The notes beneath the pieces are model-generated. The model was given only the letters and a program-made list of their open reading frames with translations. It searched no databases and had not been told where the DNA came from. From assembly GCA_017304275.1 (NCBI GenBank), contig JAFKKW010000112.1, positions 1 through 6,404 of the forward strand: DNA of 6,404 bases. The letters are read 5' to 3'. Made by a program: the position numbers and the translations under genes. The stretch is from Hyphomicrobiales bacterium. GTDB lineage: Bacteria > Pseudomonadota > Alphaproteobacteria > Rhizobiales > Hyphomicrobiaceae. Below are positions 1-6,404 of the stretch, in pieces. How positions within the stretch are numbered: position 1 is the stretch's first letter; each line of letters starts with the position of its first letter.

Positions 1-318
1 CTGCTCGATGATGGTGCTTTCCATGTCCGCGCAGAGAAGCCGTTTGCGCCGCGCGCCTTCGTCTCCCCACACCACGTTGATGTCGACGGGAAGCGCCGCC
101 AGCGCCGGCTTGGCCGCCGCGACGACGATGGCGGTTTGATCCGGGGTAGGCAGATCGAGCAGGGCTTGCCAGGCGTCTCCCGCTGACAGCCAGGATGAGG
201 CAACGACGCGGGCGCCGACCGCGTCCCGGACATCGCGCACGATCGCCTCGCTCAGCACATCCGATCCCGGAGCTGCGGTCAGAACGAGAGCGGCGGTCGA
301 GGGTGCTGAAACAACCAT
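1..318 (-). CDS. serB: Phosphoserine phosphatase SerB, N-terminal part (runs off left edge)
   Basis: Reading leftward from an ATG at 318, the frame stays open for 106 codons to the window edge. The visible part is an Ala/Val-rich N-terminal regulatory-type domain (about residues 1-88), then a basic RRKRLL stretch leading into HAD motif I, CADMESTIIEQ (residues 96-106). HAD-family SerB hydrolyses O-phospho-L-serine to serine, the last step of serine synthesis, in the cytoplasm. Asp98 is the expected phospho-accepting nucleophile. The general acid/base two residues later is Glu100 where the family normally has Asp, and Thr102 is retained. An N-terminal domain of roughly 90 residues before motif I is normal for proteobacterial SerB. 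The gene is divergent from miaA. No strong Shine-Dalgarno precedes the start, so the exact start is uncertain. Motifs II and III lie outside the window, so SerB is preferred over another HAD phosphatase from the N-domain plus motif I layout and the serB-miaA divergence that I recall as common in alphaproteobacteria. Confidence 0.83.
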   Translation of the reverse strand, partial: MVVSAPSTAALVLTAAPGSDVLSEAIVRDVRDAVGARVVASSWLSAGDAWQALLDLPTPDQTAIVVAAAKPALAALPVDINVVWGDEGARRKRLLCADMESTIIEQ

Positions 319-367
319 ATTGCGAGAGGGCGATGCGCGAAGGGAGCGGCTCGGATAGAAGACGAGC

Positions 368-1300
368 ATGACGACGCTCGCTCCCATCCTCATCGCAGGC
401 CCGACGGCTTCGGGCAAGTCCGCGTACGCGCTGGCCCTCGCCGAGCGGCTCGGCGGCACCGTGATCAATGCCGACGCCATGCAGGTTTACCGCGAGCTGC
501 GCGTGCTCACGGCACGGCCGAGTGCCGACGAGGAGCGACGCGCACCGCATCGGCTTTATGGGCACGTGCCGGGACACGAGGCGTACTCGGCCGCGCGTTA
601 CGCCCTGGAGGCGCGCGAGGCCATCGTGGCGGCGCAGGCAGCCGGCAGCGTTCCCATCGTCGTCGGCGGCACGGGGCTCTACTTCAAGGCGCTGACCGAT
701 GGGCTGTCGCCCGTTCCACCCATTCCCGAGGAGATCAGGACCCGCTGGCGCATCCGCGCGAGCGAGGAGGGTCCAGCCGCGCTGCACGCAATCCTCGCTG
801 CGCGCGATCCGGAGATGGCCGCACGACTTCGGTCCACCGACCCGCAGCGCATCGTACGCGCGCTCGAGGTGCTCGAGACGACGGGCGTCTCGCTCGCGCG
901 CTGGCAGGAGCGGCCGGGGGAGCCCGTGCTGGCGGCCGCCGAGGGCCGCGCCTTCGTCGTCTCACGCAACCGCGACGATCTCCGCCGGCGATGCGACGAC
1001 CGCTTCGACGCCATGCTGGCCGCCGGCGCAGTCGAGGAGGTGCGCGCGCTTCTCGAGCGCGGCCTCGATCCCGACCTTCCGGTCATGCGCGCGCTCGGCG
1101 TCAGGCCGTTGGTGGGCCTGATCGAAGGCAAGCTAACCGCAAACGAGGCTTCCGAGATCGCAAAAGCCGAGACCCGTCGATATGCCAAACGGCAGCTCAC
1201 ATGGCTAAGACGCAATATGATGTCGTGGAAACATATTTCAGAGCAAGAAACGGGATGTTTCGTAGTCAAAATAATAGATTTTATTAAATCTAAATCTTGA
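368..1300 (+). CDS. miaA: tRNA dimethylallyltransferase MiaA
   Basis: The 310-residue protein (usual family length about 300-320) transfers the dimethylallyl group of DMAPP to N6 of adenosine 37 in tRNAs reading UNN codons, in the cytoplasm. It opens with the P-loop GPTASGKS (residues 11-18). NADAMQVY (34-41) follows, carrying the catalytic Asp36 of the family's D-S/A-x-Q-x-Y motif, then LTARP (47-51), VGGTGLY (99-105), and RIVRALEVLETTG before a Trp-Gln. The C-terminal signature ETRRYAKRQLTWLRR lies at about 268-282. The ATG at 368 has a purine-rich GAAGACGAG just upstream and sits the usual distance from the P-loop. The start is 49 bp from the divergent serB start. The tail after residue 282 (MMSWKHISEQ... 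ending DFIKSKS) is encoded by very AT-rich DNA unlike the rest of the gene. That stretch probably also serves as upstream promoter sequence for ilvB. Confidence 0.96.
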   Translation: MTTLAPILIAGPTASGKSAYALALAERLGGTVINADAMQVYRELRVLTARPSADEERRAPHRLYGHVPGHEAYSAARYALEAREAIVAAQAAGSVPIVVGGTGLYFKALTDGLSPVPPIPEEIRTRWRIRASEEGPAALHAILAARDPEMAARLRSTDPQRIVRALEVLETTGVSLARWQERPGEPVLAAAEGRAFVVSRNRDDLRRRCDDRFDAMLAAGAVEEVRALLERGLDPDLPVMRALGVRPLVGLIEGKLTANEASEIAKAETRRYAKRQLTWLRRNMMSWKHISEQETGCFVVKIIDFIKSKS

Positions 1301-1325
1301 CCCTGCATCTTGGCTCCCATAGGGT
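1268..1325 (+). promoter_or_regulatory. Candidate ilvB-operon promoter with AT-rich upstream element
   Basis: A CTTGAC word at 1296-1301 (TTGACC at 1297-1302, five of six bases matching the sigma-70 -35 box) is followed after 17 bp by TAGGGT at 1320-1325. The latter matches TATAAT only at the first, second and last positions. Immediately upstream of the -35 is an almost pure A/T tract (1268-1295), placed where an UP element binds the RNA polymerase alpha C-terminal domains. The tract includes a perfect palindrome, TAGATTT-TATT-AAATCTA, at 1275-1292. The -35 overlaps the miaA stop codon, so the promoter is embedded in the end of that gene. A start near 1332 would leave a leader of about 80 nt. 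I see no branched-chain-rich leader peptide or terminator pair in that leader. The weak -10 limits confidence. Confidence 0.4.
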
Positions 1326-1411
1326 GCCGGCTCCAACACACGCGAGGACAGAGACCGCCGGCGCCGCTGCGCAGGACGGTGGTCCGATTGCACGGGCAGG
1401 CGGAGAGTTTC

Positions 1412-3174
<1,763 letters not shown>

Positions 3175-3178
<4 letters not shown>

Positions 3179-3726
3179 AGTTGTCCCCCCGCTCTGGCAT
3201 TGCTGCTGCAGTCGCCATGGCCGCCGGCATGCTCGCCGCGTCCGCGGCTTTTGCGGCTGGCGATGCGGCTGAGACGGGGACATCGGAGACGCCAACCTGG
3301 GATCAGGTCGCAAACATCCGTGGCGCGGCCGAGCGGATCGGGCGTTTGCATCGGGCGAGAGGCGCCAAGGCGGCTTACGAGCTGATCGACAACTGCTACC
3401 GGACCCACAGCCTGGCGTCGACCTACGGCGAAGGCTTCGAGGCCTGCATCGCGCAGGACTACCTCGAAACGCGCACGCTCATTCAGGTCTATTCCCGCAT
3501 GCCGCCTGAGACCTTGCAGAAGCTCGGCGTGCCGTCGCCGCAGGTGCTGGCCGAGAGTATGGGCCAGCGCATCTCGATGGCGTTCGGCCAATACAAGAAG
3601 TCTCAGGACTATGCCGACAACGTGAAGAAGCTGGTGGACGAGCACGGCCTGCCCGTCTTTCTCGGCATCGTTTTCCCCGAGGCGGTACGGACGATTGAAG
3701 AAAAGAATCCGAAAGAGAAGAAGTAG
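3175..3726 (+). CDS. Exported protein of unknown function inside the ilvBN operon
   Basis: I do not recognise this family. The start is the GTG at 3175, which overlaps the ilvB stop as GTGA, with AAGGAAGG and AAGG upstream; this gives 183 residues. A longer reading from 3040 would lie inside ilvB and destroy the signal sequence. The N-terminus is a textbook Sec signal peptide: basic MKLSPR, a hydrophobic Ala/Met/Leu core (about 8-24), and an AFA cleavage site after residue 27. The mature part (about 155 residues) has just two cysteines, Cys74 (DNCYRTH) and Cys91 (EACIAQDY), which could form one periplasmic disulfide. Heptad-poor helical segments follow, then GLPVFLGIVFPEAV (158-171) and a charged EEKNPKEKK tail. 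There is no membrane anchor beyond the signal and no lipobox. It sits between the two acetolactate synthase subunits, 3 bp before ilvN, so it is almost certainly cotranscribed with them. Its cytoplasmic neighbours give no direct clue to its function. Confidence 0.85.
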
Positions 3727-3729
3727 CCG

Positions 3730-4278
3730 ATGATCAATCCCAATCCTCAGACCCACTACGCGGGCCCTTCGCTGCGCCAGGATGTGGAAACGCGCACGTT
3801 GTCGGTGCTGGTCGATAACGAGCCGGGCGTTCTGGCGCGCGTCATCGGATTGTTCTCGGGGCGCGGCTACAACATCGACAGCTTGACGGTGACGGAAACC
3901 GAGCACGAGAAGCACCTCTCGCGCATCACCATCATCACCCGCGGCACGCCGGCCGTGCTCGAGCAGATCAAGCATCAGCTCGAGCGCCTGGTGCCGATCC
4001 ACCGCGTGCGCGACCTGACCTTCGAAGGCGTCTCGCTCGAGCGCGAGCTCGCCCTCGTCAAGGTCGCGGGCAAAGGCGAGAAGCGCATCGAGGCGTTGCG
4101 CATGGCCGAGATTTTCCGCGCCCAGGTCGTCGACACCTCGATCGAGCATTTCGTATTCGAGATCACCGGCAAGCCCGGCAAGATCGAGACCTTCATCAAC
4201 CTGATGACGGAGCTGGGGCTCGTCGAGGTCTCGCGCACGGGAATAGCCGCCATCGGGCGTGGCGCGGCTGCAATGTAA
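3730..4278 (+). CDS. ilvN: Acetolactate synthase small regulatory subunit
   Basis: The 182-residue protein binds the large subunit, stimulates its activity and confers feedback inhibition by valine. A short leader (1-21) precedes an ACT domain (about 22-97) beginning TLSVLVDNEPGVLARVIGLFSGRGYNIDSLTV. Next comes the C-terminal small-subunit domain with LERELALVKV (103-112), AEIFRAQVVD (126-135) and FVFEITGKPGKIETF. By alignment with E. coli IlvH, the valine-contacting Asn11, Gly14 and Asn29 correspond to Asn30, Gly33 and Asn48, all conserved, so the enzyme should be valine-sensitive. The start is the ATG at 3730, 3 bp after the preceding stop. A purine run, AGAGAAGAAG (3714-3723), in the Lys-rich 3' end of the upstream gene can serve as its ribosome binding site. 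The protein is slightly longer than E. coli IlvH (163 residues) because of its N-terminal extension, which is typical of alphaproteobacteria. The stop lies 14 bp from that of the convergent lipoprotein gene. Confidence 0.97.
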   Translation: MINPNPQTHYAGPSLRQDVETRTLSVLVDNEPGVLARVIGLFSGRGYNIDSLTVTETEHEKHLSRITIITRGTPAVLEQIKHQLERLVPIHRVRDLTFEGVSLERELALVKVAGKGEKRIEALRMAEIFRAQVVDTSIEHFVFEITGKPGKIETFINLMTELGLVEVSRTGIAAIGRGAAAM

Positions 4279-4292
4279 TGGGCGCGGCGACC

Positions 4293-4805
4293 TTAGAACG
4301 GCGACGACTTCGCGCTGCGCTTCTTGCCGCCGGCCTGCGTTTCCGCAACCGACAGCGCAAGCCGCGAGAACGGCACGCTTTGGTCGTCGGCGAGCAGCTT
4401 GCTCGCGCTCGCGGTCTGGAACCCGACGCCGCCGTCCTTGACGGGATAGAGCGGCTCGGCGGTCGTCGCCTGGGACCCGATCGTCACGACGAAAGCCGAG
4501 AGCCGCGCCCGGTACTTGCCGGATTCGGCGCGTTCGCACCGGTTGACGCCGACGGCGCTCTCGCATGCCGTGATGTTGCGGTAGACCGTCGAGGACGCTT
4601 CGTGGGCGTTGACGGCCCGCTCGATGGCCCGGCTGCAGGCCTCGACGGCCTCGGGGCCGAACGAGGCGCAATCGGAGGCGCTCGCGATCACGCCCCGCGA
4701 GTCGGTCGACTTGCTGCCGTTGGAGCTTCCGGCTTTGCCGCATCCGCCGAGGACAGAGGCAAGGCAGAAAAGGCTGACAAGGCCTGCGGACGAGAGACTG
4801 CGCAT
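4293..4805 (-). CDS. DUF1190 (YgiB-like) lipoprotein
   Basis: This 170-residue protein begins with a lipoprotein signal: MRS, a hydrophobic segment (7-18) and the lipobox VLGGC, with Cys22 as the lipidation site. A Gly/Ser linker follows (23-43). The body matches my recollection of the YgiB/UPF0441 pattern: DCASFGPEAVEACSRAIERA, then VYRNITACESAVGVNRCE, then AFVV and PLYPVKDGGVGFQTA. Four cysteines (46, 57, 81, 90) in two spaced pairs are typical and could form two disulfides. The C-terminus is basic (GGKKRSAK). The protein is expected to be membrane-anchored facing the periplasm; no biochemical function is established for the family. I prefer the ATG at 4805. An upstream in-frame ATG at 4847 would give 184 residues, but it adds an odd MGRFRILILRSVPP extension and its start codon lies inside a strong hairpin. 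The gene is convergent with ilvN and divergent from ilvC. The family call is from memory of the motif pattern. Confidence 0.82.
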   Translation of the reverse strand: MRSLSSAGLVSLFCLASVLGGCGKAGSSNGSKSTDSRGVIASASDCASFGPEAVEACSRAIERAVNAHEASSTVYRNITACESAVGVNRCERAESGKYRARLSAFVVTIGSQATTAEPLYPVKDGGVGFQTASASKLLADDQSVPFSRLALSVAETQAGGKKRSAKSSPF

Positions 4806-4840
4806 GGGCGGAACGCTTCTGAGGATGAGGATACGAAAAC

Positions 4841-4866
4841 GGCCCATTCTGGCGGAGCGGGCCTTT
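4841..4866 (+). terminator. Terminator-like hairpin upstream of the lipoprotein gene
   Basis: GGCCC (4841-4845) pairs with GGGCC (4859-4863). After one A-C mismatch, TTCT pairs with GGAG (two of these pairs are G-T wobbles), closing a loop of three bases. On the plus strand it is preceded by AAAAC and followed by TTT. On the minus strand the stem is followed by GTTTT, so it has weak terminator character both ways. On the plus strand it could stop ilvBN readthrough before ilvC. On the minus strand it would sit in the leader or promoter of the lipoprotein gene, where termination would be counterproductive unless transcription starts to its left. It could equally be a 5' UTR structure. Confidence 0.3.
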
Positions 4867-4944
4867 CGGTTCAGTTAATTGCCGCTATGAGCCTGGGCGC
4901 GGCGGCGGATCGCCGGATTTCGGCCGATCCCGCCTCATTGCCCG

Positions 4945-4972
4945 TTGAACCGGCGCCGACCGGCAGTGTAAC
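4945..4972 (+). promoter_or_regulatory. ilvC: Candidate ilvC promoter
   Basis: TTGAAC (4945-4950) and TGTAAC (4967-4972) are separated by 16 bp and each matches four or five of six sigma-70 consensus bases. A transcript starting near 4979 would have a leader of about 93 nt carrying both stem-loops between 4988 and 5028. ilvC must have its own promoter because the gene upstream is on the other strand. Other placements in the GC-rich 4870-5060 stretch cannot be ruled out, for example one using the TTAAAAT at 5045-5051 as a -10. Confidence 0.3.
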
Positions 4973-4976
4973 GTCC

Positions 4977-5041
4977 GCCCACTTTTGGGGAGCCGCGCTC
5001 CCGGCCCATTTTCGGGGCGTCCGCCCCGCACTATTCGCCCA
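4977..5041 (+). repeat. Tandem stem-loop repeat in the ilvC leader
   Basis: GCCCACTTTTGGGG at 4977-4990 is repeated as GCCCATTTTCGGGG at 5004-5017 (12 of 14 bases identical), and a third GCCCA opens at 5037. Each full copy runs directly into a strong hairpin. Copy 1 has GGGAGC-CGC-GCTCCC at 4988-5002. Copy 2 has CGGGGC-GTCC-GCCCCG at 5013-5028. The stem sequences differ between copies while both stay fully paired, which suggests that structure rather than primary sequence is kept. The 5' CCCA of copy 1 can also pair with TGGG at 4986-4989, an alternative excluding the main stem, and copy 2 has a similar shorter option. No T-run follows, so these are not intrinsic terminators. No known riboswitch class is recognised. 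Confidence 0.5.
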
Positions 5042-5071
5042 CCGTTAAAATCACAAACTTAAGAGAGACCG

Positions 5072-6091
5072 ATGCGCGTCTATTACGATCGTGATGCCGA
5101 TATCAATCTGATCAAGTCCAAGAGGGTCGCCATCGTCGGCTATGGCAGCCAGGGACGCGCGCACGCGCTGAACCTCAAGGATTCCGGCGTCAAGGATATC
5201 CGCGTCGCGCTGAAGCCGGGCTCCGCGACCGCCAAGAAGGTCGAGGCCGACGGGCTGCAGGTTATGTCGGTGGCCGAGGCCGCCTCGTGGGCCGATCTCA
5301 TGATGATGGCAACCCCGGACGAGCTTCAGGCGGACATCTACCGCAACGAGATCGCGCCCAACATTCGCGACGGCGCGGCGGTAGCCTTCGCGCACGGCCT
5401 CAACATTCATTTCAATCTGATCGAGCCCAAGGCGACGATCGACGTCATCATGATCGCCCCCAAGGGTCCGGGTCACACGGTGCGCGGCGAATACCAGAAG
5501 GGCGGCGGCGTGCCGTGCCTGATCGCGATCCACCAGGACGCCTCGGGCAACGCGCACGACATCGCGCTCTCTTATGCGTCGGGCGTCGGCGGCGGCCGGT
5601 CGGGCGTCATCGAGACCACCTTCAAGGAGGAATGCGAGACCGATCTCTTCGGTGAGCAGGCCGTTCTCTGCGGCGGCCTCGTGGAGCTCATCCGCGCCGG
5701 CTTCGAGACGCTGGTGGAAGCGGGCTACGCGCCCGAGATGGCGTACTTCGAGTGCCTCCACGAGGTGAAGCTGATCGTCGACCTGATCTACGAGGGCGGC
5801 ATCGCCAACATGAACTACTCGATCTCCAACACCGCCGAATGGGGCGAGTACGTCACCGGCCCGCGCATCGTCACGCCGGAAACCAAGGCCGAGATGAAGC
5901 GCGTTCTGTCCGACATCCAGACCGGTAAGTTCACCTCCGACTGGATGCAGGAGTACAAGGCCGGTGCCGCGCGCTTCAAGGGCATCCGCCGCTTGAACGA
6001 CTCCCACCAGATCGAGGAGGTCGGCGCGAAGCTGCGCGCCATGATGCCTTGGATCGCCAAGAACAAGCTGGTCGACAAGGGCCGCAACTAG
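5072..6091 (+). CDS. ilvC: Ketol-acid reductoisomerase, class I (NADPH)
   Basis: The 339-residue short-form enzyme converts acetolactate and acetohydroxybutyrate to dihydroxy acids by Mg-dependent alkyl migration and NADPH reduction. It acts immediately after IlvBN. The N-terminal Rossmann domain has GYGSQGRAHALNL (23-35). Its cofactor loop, RVALKPGSA (44-52), has Lys48 and Ser51 suited to the NADP phosphate. Catalytic His108 lies in AFAHGLNIHF, and KGPGHTVRGEY follows at 131-141. The knotted C-terminal domain carries the metal and substrate ligands Asp191 and Glu195 (ETDLFGEQ), Glu227 and Glu231 (YFECLHEVKLIVDLIYEGG), and Ser252 (YSISNTAEWGEY). The ATG at 5072 follows AAGAGAG (5061-5067) at a normal distance, and MRVYYDRDADINLI is the standard N-terminus. 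It forms its own transcription unit between the stem-loop leader and a strong terminator hairpin. Nothing looks damaged. Confidence 0.98.
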   Translation: MRVYYDRDADINLIKSKRVAIVGYGSQGRAHALNLKDSGVKDIRVALKPGSATAKKVEADGLQVMSVAEAASWADLMMMATPDELQADIYRNEIAPNIRDGAAVAFAHGLNIHFNLIEPKATIDVIMIAPKGPGHTVRGEYQKGGGVPCLIAIHQDASGNAHDIALSYASGVGGGRSGVIETTFKEECETDLFGEQAVLCGGLVELIRAGFETLVEAGYAPEMAYFECLHEVKLIVDLIYEGGIANMNYSISNTAEWGEYVTGPRIVTPETKAEMKRVLSDIQTGKFTSDWMQEYKAGAARFKGIRRLNDSHQIEEVGAKLRAMMPWIAKNKLVDKGRN

Positions 6092-6120
6092 CAAACGCCG
6101 GATCGACAACCGACGCGTTC

Positions 6121-6157
6121 ACAAGGGGCGTCTCGCAATCCGCGAGGCGCCCCTTGT
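6121..6157 (+). terminator. ilvC terminator hairpin, 16-bp stem
   Basis: ACAAGGGGCGTCTCGC (6121-6136) pairs fully with the segment at 6142-6157 around the 5-nt loop AATCC, with a single G-T wobble. The hairpin starts 29 bp after the ilvC stop. The only T-rich bases are the CTTGT inside the descending arm, followed by CACACAAAA, so the U-tract is poor. The length and GC content of the stem, and its position between two plus-strand genes, make transcription termination or 3'-end protection the likely role. Confidence 0.75.
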
Positions 6158-6271
6158 CACACAAAATCCGCGGCACGCGGCCTATAGCGGCGCCGGATCG
6201 ATCTCGTGCTGGAATGAGCGGCTGTTTCGGAGCATCCTGGCGTTGTGCACGCAACAAAAGGGAGTGGAAAC

Positions 6272-6404
6272 ATGAAACGCGCAGTCATTTCAGTCGGTCT
6301 TGCCATGGTTCTGGCATTGGCCGGCACGTTGGCGTTCGACGCTCTGAGAGCACCGGAACAGTCTGCGGCCATCGCCGCGAAGGGACACAAGGTCTGCAAG
6401 GCCA
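6272..6404 (+). CDS. Small exported protein, N-terminal part (runs off right edge)
   Basis: A very good ribosome binding site, AAGGGAG (6258-6264), lies 7 nt before an ATG at 6272. The frame is open for 44 codons to the window edge. The product starts MKRAVISVGLAMVLALAGTLAFDALRA, with a basic N-terminus and a hydrophobic core (about 4-22), consistent with a Sec signal peptide cleaved near residue 27 or with an N-terminal membrane anchor. The visible mature part, PEQSAAIAAKGHKVCKA, has one Cys (residue 42) in a Lys/His-rich context. The family cannot be identified from this fragment. It lies beyond the ilvC terminator and is probably transcribed separately. A short inverted repeat, GTTG...CAAC (6242-6255), sits just before the ribosome binding site. 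Confidence 0.7.
   Translation, partial: MKRAVISVGLAMVLALAGTLAFDALRAPEQSAAIAAKGHKVCKA

Noticed and set aside
1310..1411. N-terminal extension of IlvB from an ATG at 1310
   Set aside because: The added 34 residues are unlike any acetolactate synthase N-terminus, overlap the candidate promoter, and lack the good Shine-Dalgarno seen before 1412.
1332..1411. Transcription attenuator or leader peptide ahead of ilvB
   Set aside because: No short ORF rich in Leu, Val or Ile is present. The best hairpin (GGAC-GGTG-GTCC, 1374-1385) has only four pairs and no T-run.
4278..5048. Plus-strand open frame of 256 codons after ilvN
   Set aside because: It lies mostly antisense to the DUF1190 lipoprotein gene, which has a lipobox and a conserved Cys pattern. 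The plus-strand product is Arg/Ala/Gly-rich without motifs. Only its distal part (from 4887) is noted as a doubtful leader ORF.
5051..6109. Minus-strand open frame antisense to ilvC (352 codons)
   Set aside because: It is a shadow of ilvC, which has every catalytic residue. The antisense product is low-complexity.
6154..6188. Promoter for the right-edge gene using TTGTCA (6154-6159) and TATAGC (6183-6188)
   Set aside because: The spacing is 23 bp, too long for a sigma-70 promoter, and the -35 lies inside the terminator stem.

Overview
The window is GC-rich chromosomal DNA that reads as an alphaproteobacterium, most likely from the Hyphomicrobiales (Rhizobiales). The grounds are the strong G/C preference at third codon positions, the close resemblance of the IlvB, IlvN and IlvC proteins to rhizobial-type enzymes, and a rhizobial-style CTTGAC -35 word. 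The species cannot be named from sequence alone.

Layout, left to right. The 5' part of serB (phosphoserine phosphatase) runs leftward off the window edge. It is divergent from miaA (tRNA dimethylallyltransferase), with only 49 bp between the two start codons. The last 70 bp of miaA are strikingly AT-rich (19 of 70 bases are G or C) and appear to double as the upstream part of a promoter for the next operon. That operon is ilvB (acetolactate synthase catalytic subunit), then a small gene for an exported protein of unknown function, then ilvN (valine-sensing regulatory subunit). ilvB and the small gene overlap by a GTGA junction, and 3 bp separate the small gene from ilvN. A convergent lipoprotein gene of the DUF1190/YgiB-like type ends 14 bp from the ilvN stop. 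A leader of about 200 bp with two tandem stem-loops built on an imperfect repeat precedes ilvC (ketol-acid reductoisomerase). ilvC ends at a 16-bp perfect-stem hairpin. The right edge carries the start of a small exported protein.

Functionally the core is the first two common steps of branched-chain amino acid synthesis. IlvB/IlvN condense pyruvate (with pyruvate or 2-oxobutyrate) to acetohydroxy acids, and IlvC isomerises and reduces these to dihydroxy acids. IlvN retains the Asn/Gly/Asn residues that bind valine in E. coli IlvH, so feedback inhibition is expected. serB (serine synthesis) and miaA (i6A37 tRNA modification) are separate housekeeping functions.

This is mostly an ordinary housekeeping region, and I do not see a clearly new multi-gene system. 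The points worth a second look are the exported protein translationally coupled inside the cytoplasmic acetolactate synthase operon, the tandem stem-loop repeat in the ilvC leader, the AT-rich promoter island inside the 3' end of miaA, and unusual residues next to catalytic positions in SerB (DMEST) and IlvB (RQEGGA).
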